Positions 1-7,233 of a DNA stretch of 64,000 nucleotides are shown one piece after another (position 1 is the stretch's first letter; every line of letters starts with the position of its first letter). The notes under the pieces are model-generated. The model made no database searches. It was not told the DNA's origin and worked only from the letters and a program-made list of their open reading frames with translations. Origin of the DNA: Streptomyces luteolus. GTDB lineage: Bacteria; Actinomycetota; Actinomycetes; Streptomycetales; Streptomycetaceae. The DNA lies in assembly GCF_029968015.1 (NCBI RefSeq), contig NZ_JASCIS010000013.1, positions 1 through 64,000 of the forward strand. The letters are read 5' to 3'. The position numbers and the translations under genes are program-made.

Positions 1-564
1 AGCCGTGGTCACGAACGAGGCATACCAGTGCCCGACGCTGTCCCGGTACACGCGCACGCTGGACGGCGGCCCGGGCAGCTCCCGCGACCACACCGGCCGC
101 ACCACGATCCCGCCCGCCAGATGCAAGCGACCGTCCTTCAGCCGGAAGCCGCGCTTCGTGTAGTTCAGCGTCGGCTCCGCTTCGTGCTTCTTCTTGAAAC
201 GGGGCATCCCGGCCCGCTGCCGCACCGGCAACCGGCCGTCGATGTCCTTCAACGCTTTGGCGCGGGACTTGCCGAAGTCACGGATGAGCTGCTGCTGAGG
301 AACCGACGCACCCTCACGCAGCCACGGCATGCTCCTGCGGGCCTCGGTCAGCATCCGGTCCAGCCGGGCCGGACCACACGCCAGCCTCTCACCGCTCGCC
401 CTCGCAGCCTGGTACACGGCCTTCGACTTCGCCACGCACTCATTCCAGACCCAACGGCACCGGTCCCACTCGGCCTCCAGCGCACGCCGCGCCGAACGCG
501 ACAGGCGCAGACGATACGTATACCGAGCACACCCGGCACCATCCGCCTTCGCCCCCACCGTCAT
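1..564 (-). CDS. tnpB: TnpB-family RNA-guided endonuclease of an IS200/IS605-type element, 3' end beyond the window
   Basis: The minus-strand frame is open from an ATG at 564 (an in-frame ATG at 570 is the alternative) to the window edge, giving about 188 N-terminal residues. The reading has typical TnpB/OrfB features: an early YTYRLRLSRSARRALE segment, DRCRWVWNECVA, REGASVPQQQLIRDFGKSRAKALKD, PRFKKKHEAEPTLNYTKRGF, then VRVYRDSVGHWYASFV. TnpB proteins are transposon-encoded nucleases guided by an RNA from the element's right end. The RuvC catalytic residues and that RNA would lie to the left of the window, so activity cannot be judged. No TnpA transposase is visible here. The element has truncated a lipase gene on its upstream side. 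Confidence 0.85.
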   Translation of the reverse strand, partial: MTVGAKADGAGCARYTYRLRLSRSARRALEAEWDRCRWVWNECVAKSKAVYQAARASGERLACGPARLDRMLTEARRSMPWLREGASVPQQQLIRDFGKSRAKALKDIDGRLPVRQRAGMPRFKKKHEAEPTLNYTKRGFRLKDGRLHLAGGIVVRPVWSRELPGPPSSVRVYRDSVGHWYASFVTTA

Positions 565-700
565 ACACATCAACCTACCTGGAAGGGCCGACAGTTGGGC
601 CCCATCGGCCCTTGCCGTGCTCCTCCTCACGGGCGCCGACGGTGGACGCCGAATCGCCCTGGCGGCGATTCAACTCTCCCTGCCCTGCTCCGCAGGTGTC

Positions 701-742
701 CGATTCCTCCCCGCCCCAAAGGACGGGGCATCCTCGGAGTAA
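701..742 (-). mobile_element. Left end of the IS200/IS605-type element with subterminal hairpin and TTAC target
   Basis: Read on the minus strand, TTAC (739-742 on the plus strand as GTAA) is followed at once by TCCGAGGATGCCCC and an imperfect hairpin whose stem is GCCCC/GGGGC (713-717 with 725-729). IS200/IS605 elements insert 3' of a short tetra- or pentanucleotide and carry subterminal hairpins rather than inverted repeats, and tnpB starts about 140 bp further in. Coding sequence of a lipase resumes directly after the TTAC. The exact boundary is inferred. Confidence 0.6.
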
Positions 743-1085
743 TCCGGTGAAGCACGGCGGCGGCACCGGCAAGGTCGCCCACTGGGCCTCGCTCGCCGGC
801 CCCAACCACGGCACGAGCACCGCCTGGGCCTGCGCCGCCTGGTCGCAGGCCTGCCGCGACATGACGCCGGGCAGCTACGTCCAGGACGGCCTCGCGGAGG
901 GCGACGAGACACCCGGCGACGTCGAGTACGCCACCTGGTGGTCGGAGTGCGACGAGGTGATCAACCCCCGCGACAGCGTCCTCCTCGACGGCGCCACCAA
1001 CAACCCGGCGGGCTGCCTGGCCCACAACGACCTGCTGGGTGACGAGGGGGTGTCTCAGGGCGTACGGGACTTCGTCGCCTCGTAA
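739..1085 (+). pseudogene. 3' fragment of a secreted triacylglycerol lipase (lipase class 2 like), truncated by the IS element
   Basis: From about 739 the frame reads NPVKHGGGTGKVAHWASLAGPNHGTS and continues to VRDFVAS and a TAA at 1083-1085. This matches the C-terminal half of secreted Streptomyces lipases: the LAGPNHGT motif after the nucleophile region, a candidate catalytic Asp in DEVINPRDS, and a candidate His in CLAHNDLL. The N-terminal half with the signal peptide and the GHSQGG nucleophile is missing. Upstream sequence in this frame is transposon end and does not look like a lipase, so this is a gene remnant left by the insertion. Confidence 0.75.
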
Positions 1086-1092
1086 CACCTCG

Positions 1093-1725
1093 CTAGGTCC
1101 GGGCCACCCGCTGCAACAACCCCCACGTGAACTCGGCCACCAGCGGCGGCCGTTCACCGTCCTCCTCCTCCGGTACGGAGAGGCGCAGACCCCAGCGGGT
1201 CGGTGCCGAGCCCTCCAGCGGGCGGGCCGGAGGGAAGGCGCGGGCCGCCTCGTCGACCGTGCAGGACCAGGGGGTGAGGTCGGCCAGGGTGCGCAGCGGC
1301 GGTGCGGGGGTGCCGGGGGCGCGGATCAGCCACTCGTTCCACACCGCGCCCGTCGGGGCGAGCAGCACCTCGAACCGCAGCTCGGGCCAGAGCGGCACCG
1401 GCCAGAGCAGCGCCTCGCACTCCAGGTCGCCGATGGTGCGGTGCAGCTTCTCCGGCGTACCGAGCACCGACCGGTACCGGGACGCGCCGGACCGGCCACC
1501 GCGCGGCGAGCGCACCATCGCCTGCCACCGCCGGTTGGCCTCCCGCATCCCGGCCGCGGACGCCCCGAGCTCCCGCCGCGCGTCCTCGACAAGACCGGGG
1601 TTGTGGTCGGCCATGCGGCGGAGCAGGACGAGCTGGAAGTCGAGGGGGCCGAAGGGGGCGGACTCGGGCATGCCCCCATCGTCGCCGACGACGCCCCATG
1701 CAGGTGTGGAGACTGCCCAGGTCAT
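1093..1725 (-). CDS. Conserved hypothetical protein, about 192-210 residues
   Basis: No recognised domain. The protein is soluble, rich in Trp and Arg, with segments such as FQLVLLRRMADHNPGLVEDARRELG and LWPVPLWPELRFEVLL. There is no signal peptide or membrane segment. Two starts are possible. The ATG at 1725 overlaps the stop of the upstream permease gene as ATGA, which suggests translational coupling. The ATG at 1671 (MPESAPFGPLD) is preceded by a GGGGG stretch and gives a more protein-like N-terminus. Its coupling to the permease may be incidental. Confidence 0.6.
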   Translation of the reverse strand: MTWAVSTPAWGVVGDDGGMPESAPFGPLDFQLVLLRRMADHNPGLVEDARRELGASAAGMREANRRWQAMVRSPRGGRSGASRYRSVLGTPEKLHRTIGDLECEALLWPVPLWPELRFEVLLAPTGAVWNEWLIRAPGTPAPPLRTLADLTPWSCTVDEAARAFPPARPLEGSAPTRWGLRLSVPEEEDGERPPLVAEFTWGLLQRVART

Positions 1726-3050
1726 ACGGCGACGTCGTCCTGTTGGTGGTCGGGAACTGACGCCCGGTGGCTTACGGCTGGAGAGGTTCCTCTGGTGGCT
1801 CCGGCGGGACGGAAGAGGAAGGCGGCTGCTGCCAGAGCGGCAGGCAGGAGGAGGTACGCGCCACAGAAGACGAGCACTGCTGCGACCATGCAGCAGCTCG
1901 CGGCCGCGGCGGTCCGCAGGGCCGGCTGGTCGCGCAGTAGCACGGTCGCAGAGGCCAACCCCGCGAGGGTGACCGAGGCGAGGCAGGCCGACGTGGCTTG
2001 CAGCAACGTCTCCAGGTCGACGAGTCCGCCGGCCGCGGCCCCTGTGGTCGCTGCTGCGGCGAGGGTGACCGTGGTCAGGCTACGCCGGGGGGCGCCGCTC
2101 TCCGCGGCGACCCTCTCCGCGAAGACGCGGGGCAGAGCGCGCTCACGAGCCAGGGTCCCGCCCAACCGGGCGGCCCCCGCGAGATAGGCGTTGACCGCGC
2201 CGAAGGTCAGCAGCAGTGCGGCGGCCGCCGCGACGGGGCGGGCTGTCGCCCCGATCCCCTGCTCCAGGAGCAGGGTGAGGGGCGCGGTGGTGGTTCCGGC
2301 CCGGGTGCCGAGGACACCGATGGTGACGAGGGCGAGGCCCAGATAGAGAACGGTCACGATGCCCCAGGCCAGCAGCGTGGCCCGCGGCAGATCGCGCGCG
2401 GGGGCGGAGAACTCCGCCGAGAGGTGGCTGACCGCCTCCCAACCTGCGAAGGCGAAGAAGAGAATGCTCGCCGCGGTTCCGACGGCGGACCAGCCGTGCG
2501 GCAGGAACGGGCTGAAGTGCGCGAGCTGAACCTGGGGGCCCGTCACGGCGACCGTGGCGGCGAGGAGTACGGAGAGCAGTCCCACCATGAGCAGTTGCAG
2601 CCGCCCCGACAGGCGTATGCCGGTGAGGTTGGCCCCGTGGGCAGCGACCAGGATCAGCAGCGCCACCACCGGAGCGGCGTGCGTCCCCCATCCCATCGCC
2701 GTGGCCGTGTACGCACCGCCGATGAGCGCTGCCGCGGACACCCCCAGAGGGACGGCCCAGTAGAACCACCAGCCCACCGTTCTGCCGAGCCAGGGGCCGA
2801 AGGTCCTTCGGGTGAAGGCAGTTCGGACGAAGGCCGAGACGCCGCCGCCGTCCGGATGCCGGGCGCCCAGTGCCGCGAACACCAGGGCGACCGGCAGACT
2901 CACCATGACCAGGGCCAGCCAGGCGAGCACCGACCCCGGCCCCGCTGCTGCCGCAGCCGTCGACGTCAGGGTCAACGCCCCTGGCCCCAGGACCGCGCCG
3001 ACGCACAGCGCCGCGCCTGTCCCCGCTTGCAGACCACTCTGATGCACCAT
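1722..3050 (-). CDS. APC-superfamily amino-acid transporter, probably a YjeH-like exporter
   Basis: A 442-residue polytopic membrane protein with about 12 hydrophobic segments. The N-terminus (GAVLGPGALTL, then PVALVFAALGARHPDGGGVSAFV) and the FFAFAGWEAVSHLSAEFSAP segment resemble E. coli YjeH, an exporter of methionine and branched-chain amino acids. The start at 3050 is chosen over a longer frame to 3209 because AGGGAG lies just before ATG GTG CAC and the hydrophobic core begins there. It is divergent from an Lrp/AsnC gene, the arrangement seen for Lrp-controlled exporters. Substrate and direction of transport are inferred. Confidence 0.8.
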   Translation of the reverse strand: MVHQSGLQAGTGAALCVGAVLGPGALTLTSTAAAAAGPGSVLAWLALVMVSLPVALVFAALGARHPDGGGVSAFVRTAFTRRTFGPWLGRTVGWWFYWAVPLGVSAAALIGGAYTATAMGWGTHAAPVVALLILVAAHGANLTGIRLSGRLQLLMVGLLSVLLAATVAVTGPQVQLAHFSPFLPHGWSAVGTAASILFFAFAGWEAVSHLSAEFSAPARDLPRATLLAWGIVTVLYLGLALVTIGVLGTRAGTTTAPLTLLLEQGIGATARPVAAAAALLLTFGAVNAYLAGAARLGGTLARERALPRVFAERVAAESGAPRRSLTTVTLAAAATTGAAAGGLVDLETLLQATSACLASVTLAGLASATVLLRDQPALRTAAAASCCMVAAVLVFCGAYLLLPAALAAAAFLFRPAGATRGTSPAVSHRASVPDHQQDDVAV

Positions 3051-3151
3051 CTTGCTCCCTCTGACGATGAGTTCGGCTGAGTGAGCTGATCCTGGAACGT
3101 CCGGGAGCCCAAGAGGGAAGAGGCTGAAGAGAGTTCGGTGGTGGAGGGAGA
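3051..3151. promoter_or_regulatory. Divergent promoter region between transporter and Lrp/AsnC gene
   Basis: A 101-bp gap between divergent starts, with a ribosome site AGGGAG for the transporter and GGAGGGAGA for the regulator. By analogy with other lrp/exporter pairs an operator is likely here, but I see no clear palindrome. Confidence 0.45.
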
Positions 3152-3625
3152 ATGGCGAGCATGGACGAACTTGATTCGCAGATAGTGGAGCATCTTCAGC
3201 GCGAAGCACGGATCACCAACCGAGACCTCGCTCACAGGCTCGGCATCGCTCCCTCGACCTGCCTGGAGCGCACCCGCGCCCTGCGTAACCGCGGGGTGAT
3301 CACGGGCTTCCATGCCGCCGTCGACCTGCGCTCCATGGGACGTCCCGTGCAGGCGTTGCTCTCCATCCAGGTCCGCCCGCTGAGCAGGGATGTCATCGAG
3401 GGCTTCAAGACCTATGTGAGCGCCCTGCCCGAGGTGCTTTCGGTGTTCGTCGTCGCCGGCAGCGACGACTTCCTGGTGCATGTCGCCGTCCCTGACGTCG
3501 ACCAGCTGCACACCTTCCTGATGGACCGTTTCAGCCAGCGCCGGGAGATCGTCAACTTCCGCAGCTCGGTGATCTACCAGCATGTCGCGAACCAGGTCAT
3601 CAGCCCGCTCGACGGCGTGGAGTGA
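3152..3625 (+). CDS. Lrp/AsnC-family transcriptional regulator
   Basis: A 157-residue protein of normal family length. Residues 4-65 form the AsnC helix-turn-helix (LDSQIVEHLQREARITNRD, then LGIAPSTCLERTRALRNRGVI). Residues 70-150 form the alpha/beta ligand-binding RAM domain (FVVAGSDDFLVHVAVPDVD). GGAGGGAGA abuts the ATG at 3152, while the ATG at 3161 (MDELDSQ) has better spacing, so the true start may be three codons later. It probably senses an amino acid and controls the divergent transporter. Confidence 0.9.
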   Translation: MASMDELDSQIVEHLQREARITNRDLAHRLGIAPSTCLERTRALRNRGVITGFHAAVDLRSMGRPVQALLSIQVRPLSRDVIEGFKTYVSALPEVLSVFVVAGSDDFLVHVAVPDVDQLHTFLMDRFSQRREIVNFRSSVIYQHVANQVISPLDGVE

Positions 3626-3654
3626 GCGGCACTGCCAGCAGCCGGTTCTCCACT

Positions 3655-4002
3655 TCAGTGGTTAGTGCCTCCCCTCAGATGCGGTGCCGTTCCGCCCCGA
3701 TCCACGTGGACGTTGGTGATCCCGGGGAGCGCGTCGAGGTTCCGCGCGATCACGGTCGGGTCGTGGTCCCGACAGCCCAAGTTCTCGGCGGCGCGCAGGA
3801 AGAGCATGGCGTCGTGCCCGTCGGGAAAGAGGGTGTGGTCCACGCTCTCGACCGTCGCGATGAGGTACATCGGTGCGTCGGCCGAGTCGAAGTGGATGCT
3901 GGTACCCGGTGCCGGGCTCCAGGGATGTGTCCACTCCCATTCGAAGGAGAGGTCAGGGCTGGTCCGGCCACGGTCGAGGAGAAGGAATACCGACACGATC
4001 AC
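3655..4002 (-). CDS. Hypothetical protein, 115 residues
   Basis: No family recognised. The GTG at 4002 is chosen because GGAG sits five bases upstream and the sequence then reads as a credible small protein (VIVSVFLLLDRG, MYLIATVESVDHTLFPDG, LDALPGITNVHVDRGG). The frame extends upstream to 4134 but that part has poor protein character. The gene is convergent with the Lrp gene. The first dozen residues are hydrophobic but too short for a clear membrane segment. Confidence 0.5.
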   Translation of the reverse strand: MIVSVFLLLDRGRTSPDLSFEWEWTHPWSPAPGTSIHFDSADAPMYLIATVESVDHTLFPDGHDAMLFLRAAENLGCRDHDPTVIARNLDALPGITNVHVDRGGTAPHLRGGTNH

Positions 4003-4158
4003 AGGGACTCCGTGGGTCGTCGGGCGGCAGCCGTACGCAGGTGCGGCGCCCTTGAGGTGGGTGTGCGGACGGCCGAGAGCGGGGCCATGCGCAGCCCGGC
4101 ATGGCGCAGGCCGAAAGACCAGCCGAAACGCCATGCCGGGAACCGAGTCAGCAGTGGT

Positions 4159-4299
4159 TCAGAAGGGCGCGGTGGCGGCGCTGAATGAAGCCGAGAGGAG
4201 CGTCACCACAACGGATGCCCAGATGATGAATGCGAGGACGGCGCCGATCAGGGTTCCGTCGTGCGTGGCCTTCCACCCCCGCAGTCGTCGCCTGCTCAC
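4159..4299 (-). CDS. Small single-pass membrane peptide, 46 residues
   Basis: Starts with a GTG that overlaps the stop of the preceding tiny gene (GTGA). A basic start (VSRRRLRGWK) is followed by HDGTLIGAVLAFIIWASVV, a clear transmembrane helix, and a short outside tail. The segment resembles the one encoded at 9393-9491 (KDGTLAGAVLGVIVWASVV), so the two are probably paralogous. It lies downstream of the RiPP-like methyltransferase gene, after a terminator-like hairpin. Function unknown. Confidence 0.55.
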   Translation of the reverse strand: MSRRRLRGWKATHDGTLIGAVLAFIIWASVVVTLLSASFSAATAPF

Positions 4300-4433
4300 C
4301 GGCGTCCGTTGCCGATCTTCACCGTGTCCTCGTTGATCTTCTTGACCTTGTCGCGTAGGTCGCTCGGATCACCCTTCGGACTCTTCTTGACGAGGGGTAC
4401 AGGTGGAATGCCAAGCTGGCCGAGATCGCTCAT
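4296..4433 (-). CDS. Tiny soluble peptide gene, 45 residues
   Basis: ATG at 4433 with CGGAG upstream. It opens MSDLGQLGIPPVPLVKKSP and continues with a charged, helix-prone stretch (DLRDKVKKINEDTVKIGNG). It overlaps the next small gene by four bases, so the pair is probably co-translated. It is not similar to any family I recognise. Its position next to a peptide-modifying methyltransferase allows a role as regulator, immunity partner or second substrate, but nothing in the sequence decides this. Confidence 0.5.
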   Translation of the reverse strand: MSDLGQLGIPPVPLVKKSPKGDPSDLRDKVKKINEDTVKIGNGRR

Positions 4434-4470
4434 GAGAACTCCGTTGTCTGAGTTGATCTCTTGGACCTGG

Positions 4471-4509
4471 CCCGCCTGCGTCGTTCTTTGCCGGGACCGC
4501 GCAGGCGGG
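4471..4509 (-). terminator. Terminator-like hairpin after the methyltransferase gene
   Basis: Perfect 10-bp arms CCCGCCTGCG (4471-4480) and CGCAGGCGGG (4500-4509) with a 19-base loop, 15 bases beyond the methyltransferase stop. No U-tract, which is usual in Streptomyces. Confidence 0.6.
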
Positions 4510-4523
4510 GCAGGGCGTGCTTG

Positions 4524-5723
4524 CTAGTCGGCGTGCGCCGCTCGAACCGGCACAGGATTTTCCGGGCTGTCGAGCCAAACCCGCTGATTGGGCGTGTACT
4601 TGGAGCCGCCCCGGGTGGTGAGCCCGAAGCGTTCGAAGCCGGGGCGACCTTGCTTCTCCCACCACAGCCACGACACTTCGAGCTCGTCCCACAGGCTTCG
4701 GGGCCCTTGCTGCACCACCCCGTACGAGCCCCGCCCGTCCGAGTAGTCGGCCGTCGCCCAGCTGGTGATGCCGGTGTCGAAGAGCCACAACCGGTAGCTG
4801 CGCCCTTCGAGTTGCTGCACACGGCAGAAGAGGTCGGGGACCTGGACTCCGATCGCGAACATATGGATCCAGTCGCCCACGCCGTCAGGCGAAACGGATG
4901 TCGAGGAGCGGCGTCCGCCCCCGGGCCAGTCCGCCATGTCCACGTACTTGTTCGTGGCGGGGAGGGTCCTTCTCTGGTCACGCATCGACATGAAGGCAGA
5001 CGAGCGGACGAAGCTTCCGCTGCCGACGCCGCGCTCGTCGATCGTGAGCCTGACGACAGCCTCCCCGCCGTAGACCGGGCCCCACGGAGCGACGATCACG
5101 CCGCTCGGGCGGCACTGGGCAATCCACTGGGAGGGGATGTATCGGGCCGAGCACGTGGCGATCACCCTGTCGAACGCGCTCTGCCCGGGGTACCCCTCCG
5201 CACCGTCACCCGTACGGATACGTGGCGCGTACCCCGCGCAGCGAAGGCGTTCCTCTGCCTCTCTCGCAAGTCCGCCATCGATCTCAACGCTGAACACCTG
5301 CTTGTCGCCAAGGCGATGACACAGCAGGGCCGTGTTCCAACCGTTGCCGGTCCCGATCTCCAGGACCCTGTTGCCGGGTTGAGTATCCAGGGCGCCCAGC
5401 ATCGAGAAGACCATCGTGGGCATGCTGCTTGAGGAGGAAGCGATACGCCCCGGCGTCGACCCGTCGTACGTACCGTCGTCCCACTGTGTCGTGATCGGCA
5501 CGTCGGAGTGGACGACGTCCCACCACAGTTCGGGCTCCTCGGATCGCAGAACACGCCGACCCTGGTGGTTTCCTCCCGCTCGGCCCGGCCAGATGGCGTC
5601 GGGGACGAACGCGTCCCTGGGAACCGCTTGGTAGGCCGCTAACCAATCGGACGACAGCGCCCCCGACCGCAACAAGTGTCTGCCGACTGCTTCAGGGGAG
5701 CCGGAGGGTGTGTTCTGGTTCAT
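4524..5723 (-). CDS. Protein-L-isoaspartate O-methyltransferase-like RiPP maturase candidate
   Basis: A 399-residue protein. Residues about 10-215 form a PIMT-type SAM methyltransferase: PRDAFVPDAIWP near the start, the SSSSMPTMVFSML segment that in PIMTs binds the isoaspartyl substrate, SAM motif I VLEIGTGNGWNTALL, and DRVIATCSARYIPSQW. About 180 extra C-terminal residues have no match I recognise, and PIMT homologues that modify RiPP precursors commonly carry such an extension. The gene starts at ATG 5723 (GTG 5726 possible), sharing one base with the stop of a 45-codon peptide gene (TGATG). This suggests that it methylates Asp in that peptide, as in imiditide or graspetide-type pathways. 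Ordinary protein repair is the alternative. Confidence 0.75.
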   Translation of the reverse strand: MNQNTPSGSPEAVGRHLLRSGALSSDWLAAYQAVPRDAFVPDAIWPGRAGGNHQGRRVLRSEEPELWWDVVHSDVPITTQWDDGTYDGSTPGRIASSSSSMPTMVFSMLGALDTQPGNRVLEIGTGNGWNTALLCHRLGDKQVFSVEIDGGLAREAEERLRCAGYAPRIRTGDGAEGYPGQSAFDRVIATCSARYIPSQWIAQCRPSGVIVAPWGPVYGGEAVVRLTIDERGVGSGSFVRSSAFMSMRDQRRTLPATNKYVDMADWPGGGRRSSTSVSPDGVGDWIHMFAIGVQVPDLFCRVQQLEGRSYRLWLFDTGITSWATADYSDGRGSYGVVQQGPRSLWDELEVSWLWWEKQGRPGFERFGLTTRGGSKYTPNQRVWLDSPENPVPVRAAHAD

Positions 5724-5860
5724 CACTTGCCGTCCGCGGGGCCCTGACCGTCGTTGGTGTTGCCCCCTTCGTCCGAACCTCCGCCCCCGTGCTTGTTGCC
5801 GGAGTCGCTGTCATCCTGAGGGTTGCCGCCCGTTGCCCTGAGCGCCCACCAAGTCTCCAT
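5723..5860 (-). CDS. Candidate RiPP precursor peptide, 45 residues, Gly/Asp/Asn-rich
   Basis: The ATG at 5860 has a perfect AGGAGGT ribosome site. The peptide begins METWWALRATGG, a short aromatic possible recognition segment ending in GG. The rest is almost only Gly, Asp, Asn and Ser, including PQDDSDSG, SDEGGN, TNDGQG and PADGK. Asp-Gly pairs occur twice (NDGQ, ADGK) and are the pairs most prone to aspartimide formation. Its stop overlaps the start of a PIMT-like methyltransferase, the only biosynthetic enzyme nearby. Size, context and composition fit a substrate of that enzyme. Which residue is modified is not known. Confidence 0.6.
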   Translation of the reverse strand: METWWALRATGGNPQDDSDSGNKHGGGGSDEGGNTNDGQGPADGK

Positions 5861-5926
5861 AGTCGTACCTCCTGGTCGTCGTGGAGTTGCTGCCAGTAAC
5901 CAGGAAACTGCTCAGAAGCAAGATCA

Positions 5927-5947
5927 GTTGGCACAAGAGTTGCACAA
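5927..5947 (+). promoter_or_regulatory. Direct repeat GTTGGCACAA / GTTGCACAA in the divergent promoter
   Basis: Two near-identical boxes at 5927-5936 and 5939-5947, 12 bp apart, lie between the divergent precursor-peptide gene and the XRE/TPR regulator. They are a plausible binding site for that regulator. Confidence 0.4.
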
Positions 5948-6007
5948 CCACTATGAGTCAAGCGGGAGTTGGTGTTGTCCGTCCACTCGAACTGGAACAG
6001 TGCCTTC

Positions 6008-7183
6008 ATGGAGAACACGCCTGCCGCTGGTGAGAACATCGCCGTGTTGCGCAAGGTCCGGGGCGTGGGCCAAGCGAAGCTCGCGCGGGAAGCGAAGATC
6101 TCGATCTCATACCTGACGAAGATCGAGACAGGGCTGCGTCCGGCAACACCACCTGTGGTTGCCGCCATTGCCAAGGCGCTTCATGTCACGACCGCGCGCA
6201 TCTACGGCCAGCCGTTTCTCGGCCCGTCCGAACAGGCCGACCTGCTCAACGACCTTCGCGGAGCGGTCCGCCGCCACACGCTTCCCAAAGAAGACACCCC
6301 GCCGAGCGGCGAGTTGGCCGCCAGCTTGAACAAGGCGGCCCAGCTTCGCGCTGACACCCGCTACCTCGAACTCCTCCGGATACTTCCCTCGCTCCTGGGG
6401 CAAGCGACGGCGACAGCCCTGGACGCAGGCGGGGACGCCGTTGCGTGGAGCCAGGTCGCGGACGTGTACGGATGCGCGTACGCCGTCGCCCATCGCCTGG
6501 GGCAGCCCGACCTCGCCGACATGATCGTGTCCCGCCAGGCATGGGCGGCCCAGCAGACGTGGAACCCCACGGCGGAGGCAGCGACCGCCTGGAACGAGGC
6601 CGGGACGTTCCAGTCTGCCGGGCAGTACGACGACGGTCTCGCGATCATCGAACGAGCGATCTCGAAGTACGAGTCGGCCGGCGGCAACGGTCCGGAGTAT
6701 GTGGTCGCGCTCGGCTCCCTGCACCTGCGAGGCGTTGTCCTGGCCTCGCGCCACAGGGACAAGGGCGCAACGATGGACCACTTGCGCCGTGCTCGGACCC
6801 TCTCGGGGCAGATCGACGGTGACGTGCTCCAGCACAACCTCACCTTCGGCGCGGGAAACACGGCCCTCTACGAACTGGCCGCCCACATTGAACTCGACCA
6901 GCCGAACAAGGCCACCGAGATGTCGGATCCCTTGATGCAGGAGCCGCCGTCGGGGTTGAAGCCCAACAGGGTCGGGCGGCTGTTCATCGACGTAGCCCGG
7001 GCTCGGCTGGCGATGAAAGACCTGGGCGGTGCAGAGGAGGCTTTGAAGAAGGCATTCGCCGTCTCGCCGCAGATGGCGGAGATCCACCCGATGAGCCGAG
7101 AGGTGCTGTGCGTGCTGTTCGTTATGCACCAGCGTGGCAGGCCGGATCTCATGGCCATGGCCAGGCGGACAGGGCTTGTCTGA
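6008..7183 (+). CDS. XRE-family helix-turn-helix regulator with C-terminal TPR-like domain
   Basis: A 391-residue protein. Residues 8-65 are an XRE helix-turn-helix (NIAVLRKVRGVGQAKLAREA, YLTKIETGLRPATPPVVAAIAKAL). The rest is all-helical with TPR-like repeats (LADMIVSRQAWAAQQ, WNEAGTFQSAGQYDDGLAIIERAI, LFIDVARARLAMKDLGGAEEALKKAF). The start is set at MENTPAAGENI; a longer frame begins at 5969. Such regulators often sit beside small peptide or RiPP genes in Streptomyces. It is divergent from the candidate precursor gene and probably controls it. Confidence 0.8.
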   Translation: MENTPAAGENIAVLRKVRGVGQAKLAREAKISISYLTKIETGLRPATPPVVAAIAKALHVTTARIYGQPFLGPSEQADLLNDLRGAVRRHTLPKEDTPPSGELAASLNKAAQLRADTRYLELLRILPSLLGQATATALDAGGDAVAWSQVADVYGCAYAVAHRLGQPDLADMIVSRQAWAAQQTWNPTAEAATAWNEAGTFQSAGQYDDGLAIIERAISKYESAGGNGPEYVVALGSLHLRGVVLASRHRDKGATMDHLRRARTLSGQIDGDVLQHNLTFGAGNTALYELAAHIELDQPNKATEMSDPLMQEPPSGLKPNRVGRLFIDVARARLAMKDLGGAEEALKKAFAVSPQMAEIHPMSREVLCVLFVMHQRGRPDLMAMARRTGLV

Positions 7184-7233
7184 CTGGACCCTCGACTGGT
7201 CCCCAACGCCCTTCGTCGGACGAGAAACGGACC

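Noticed and set aside
1039..2187. A 382-codon plus-strand frame across the hypothetical gene and transporter gene.
   Set aside because: It is antisense to both, with shadow-type composition, and has no ribosome site.
4524..5723. Assignment of the methyltransferase to the lanthipeptide-type FxLD system.
   Set aside because: The adjacent peptide has no FxLD motif, and no LanB-type dehydratase or cyclase is present. A PIMT-only pathway fits better.
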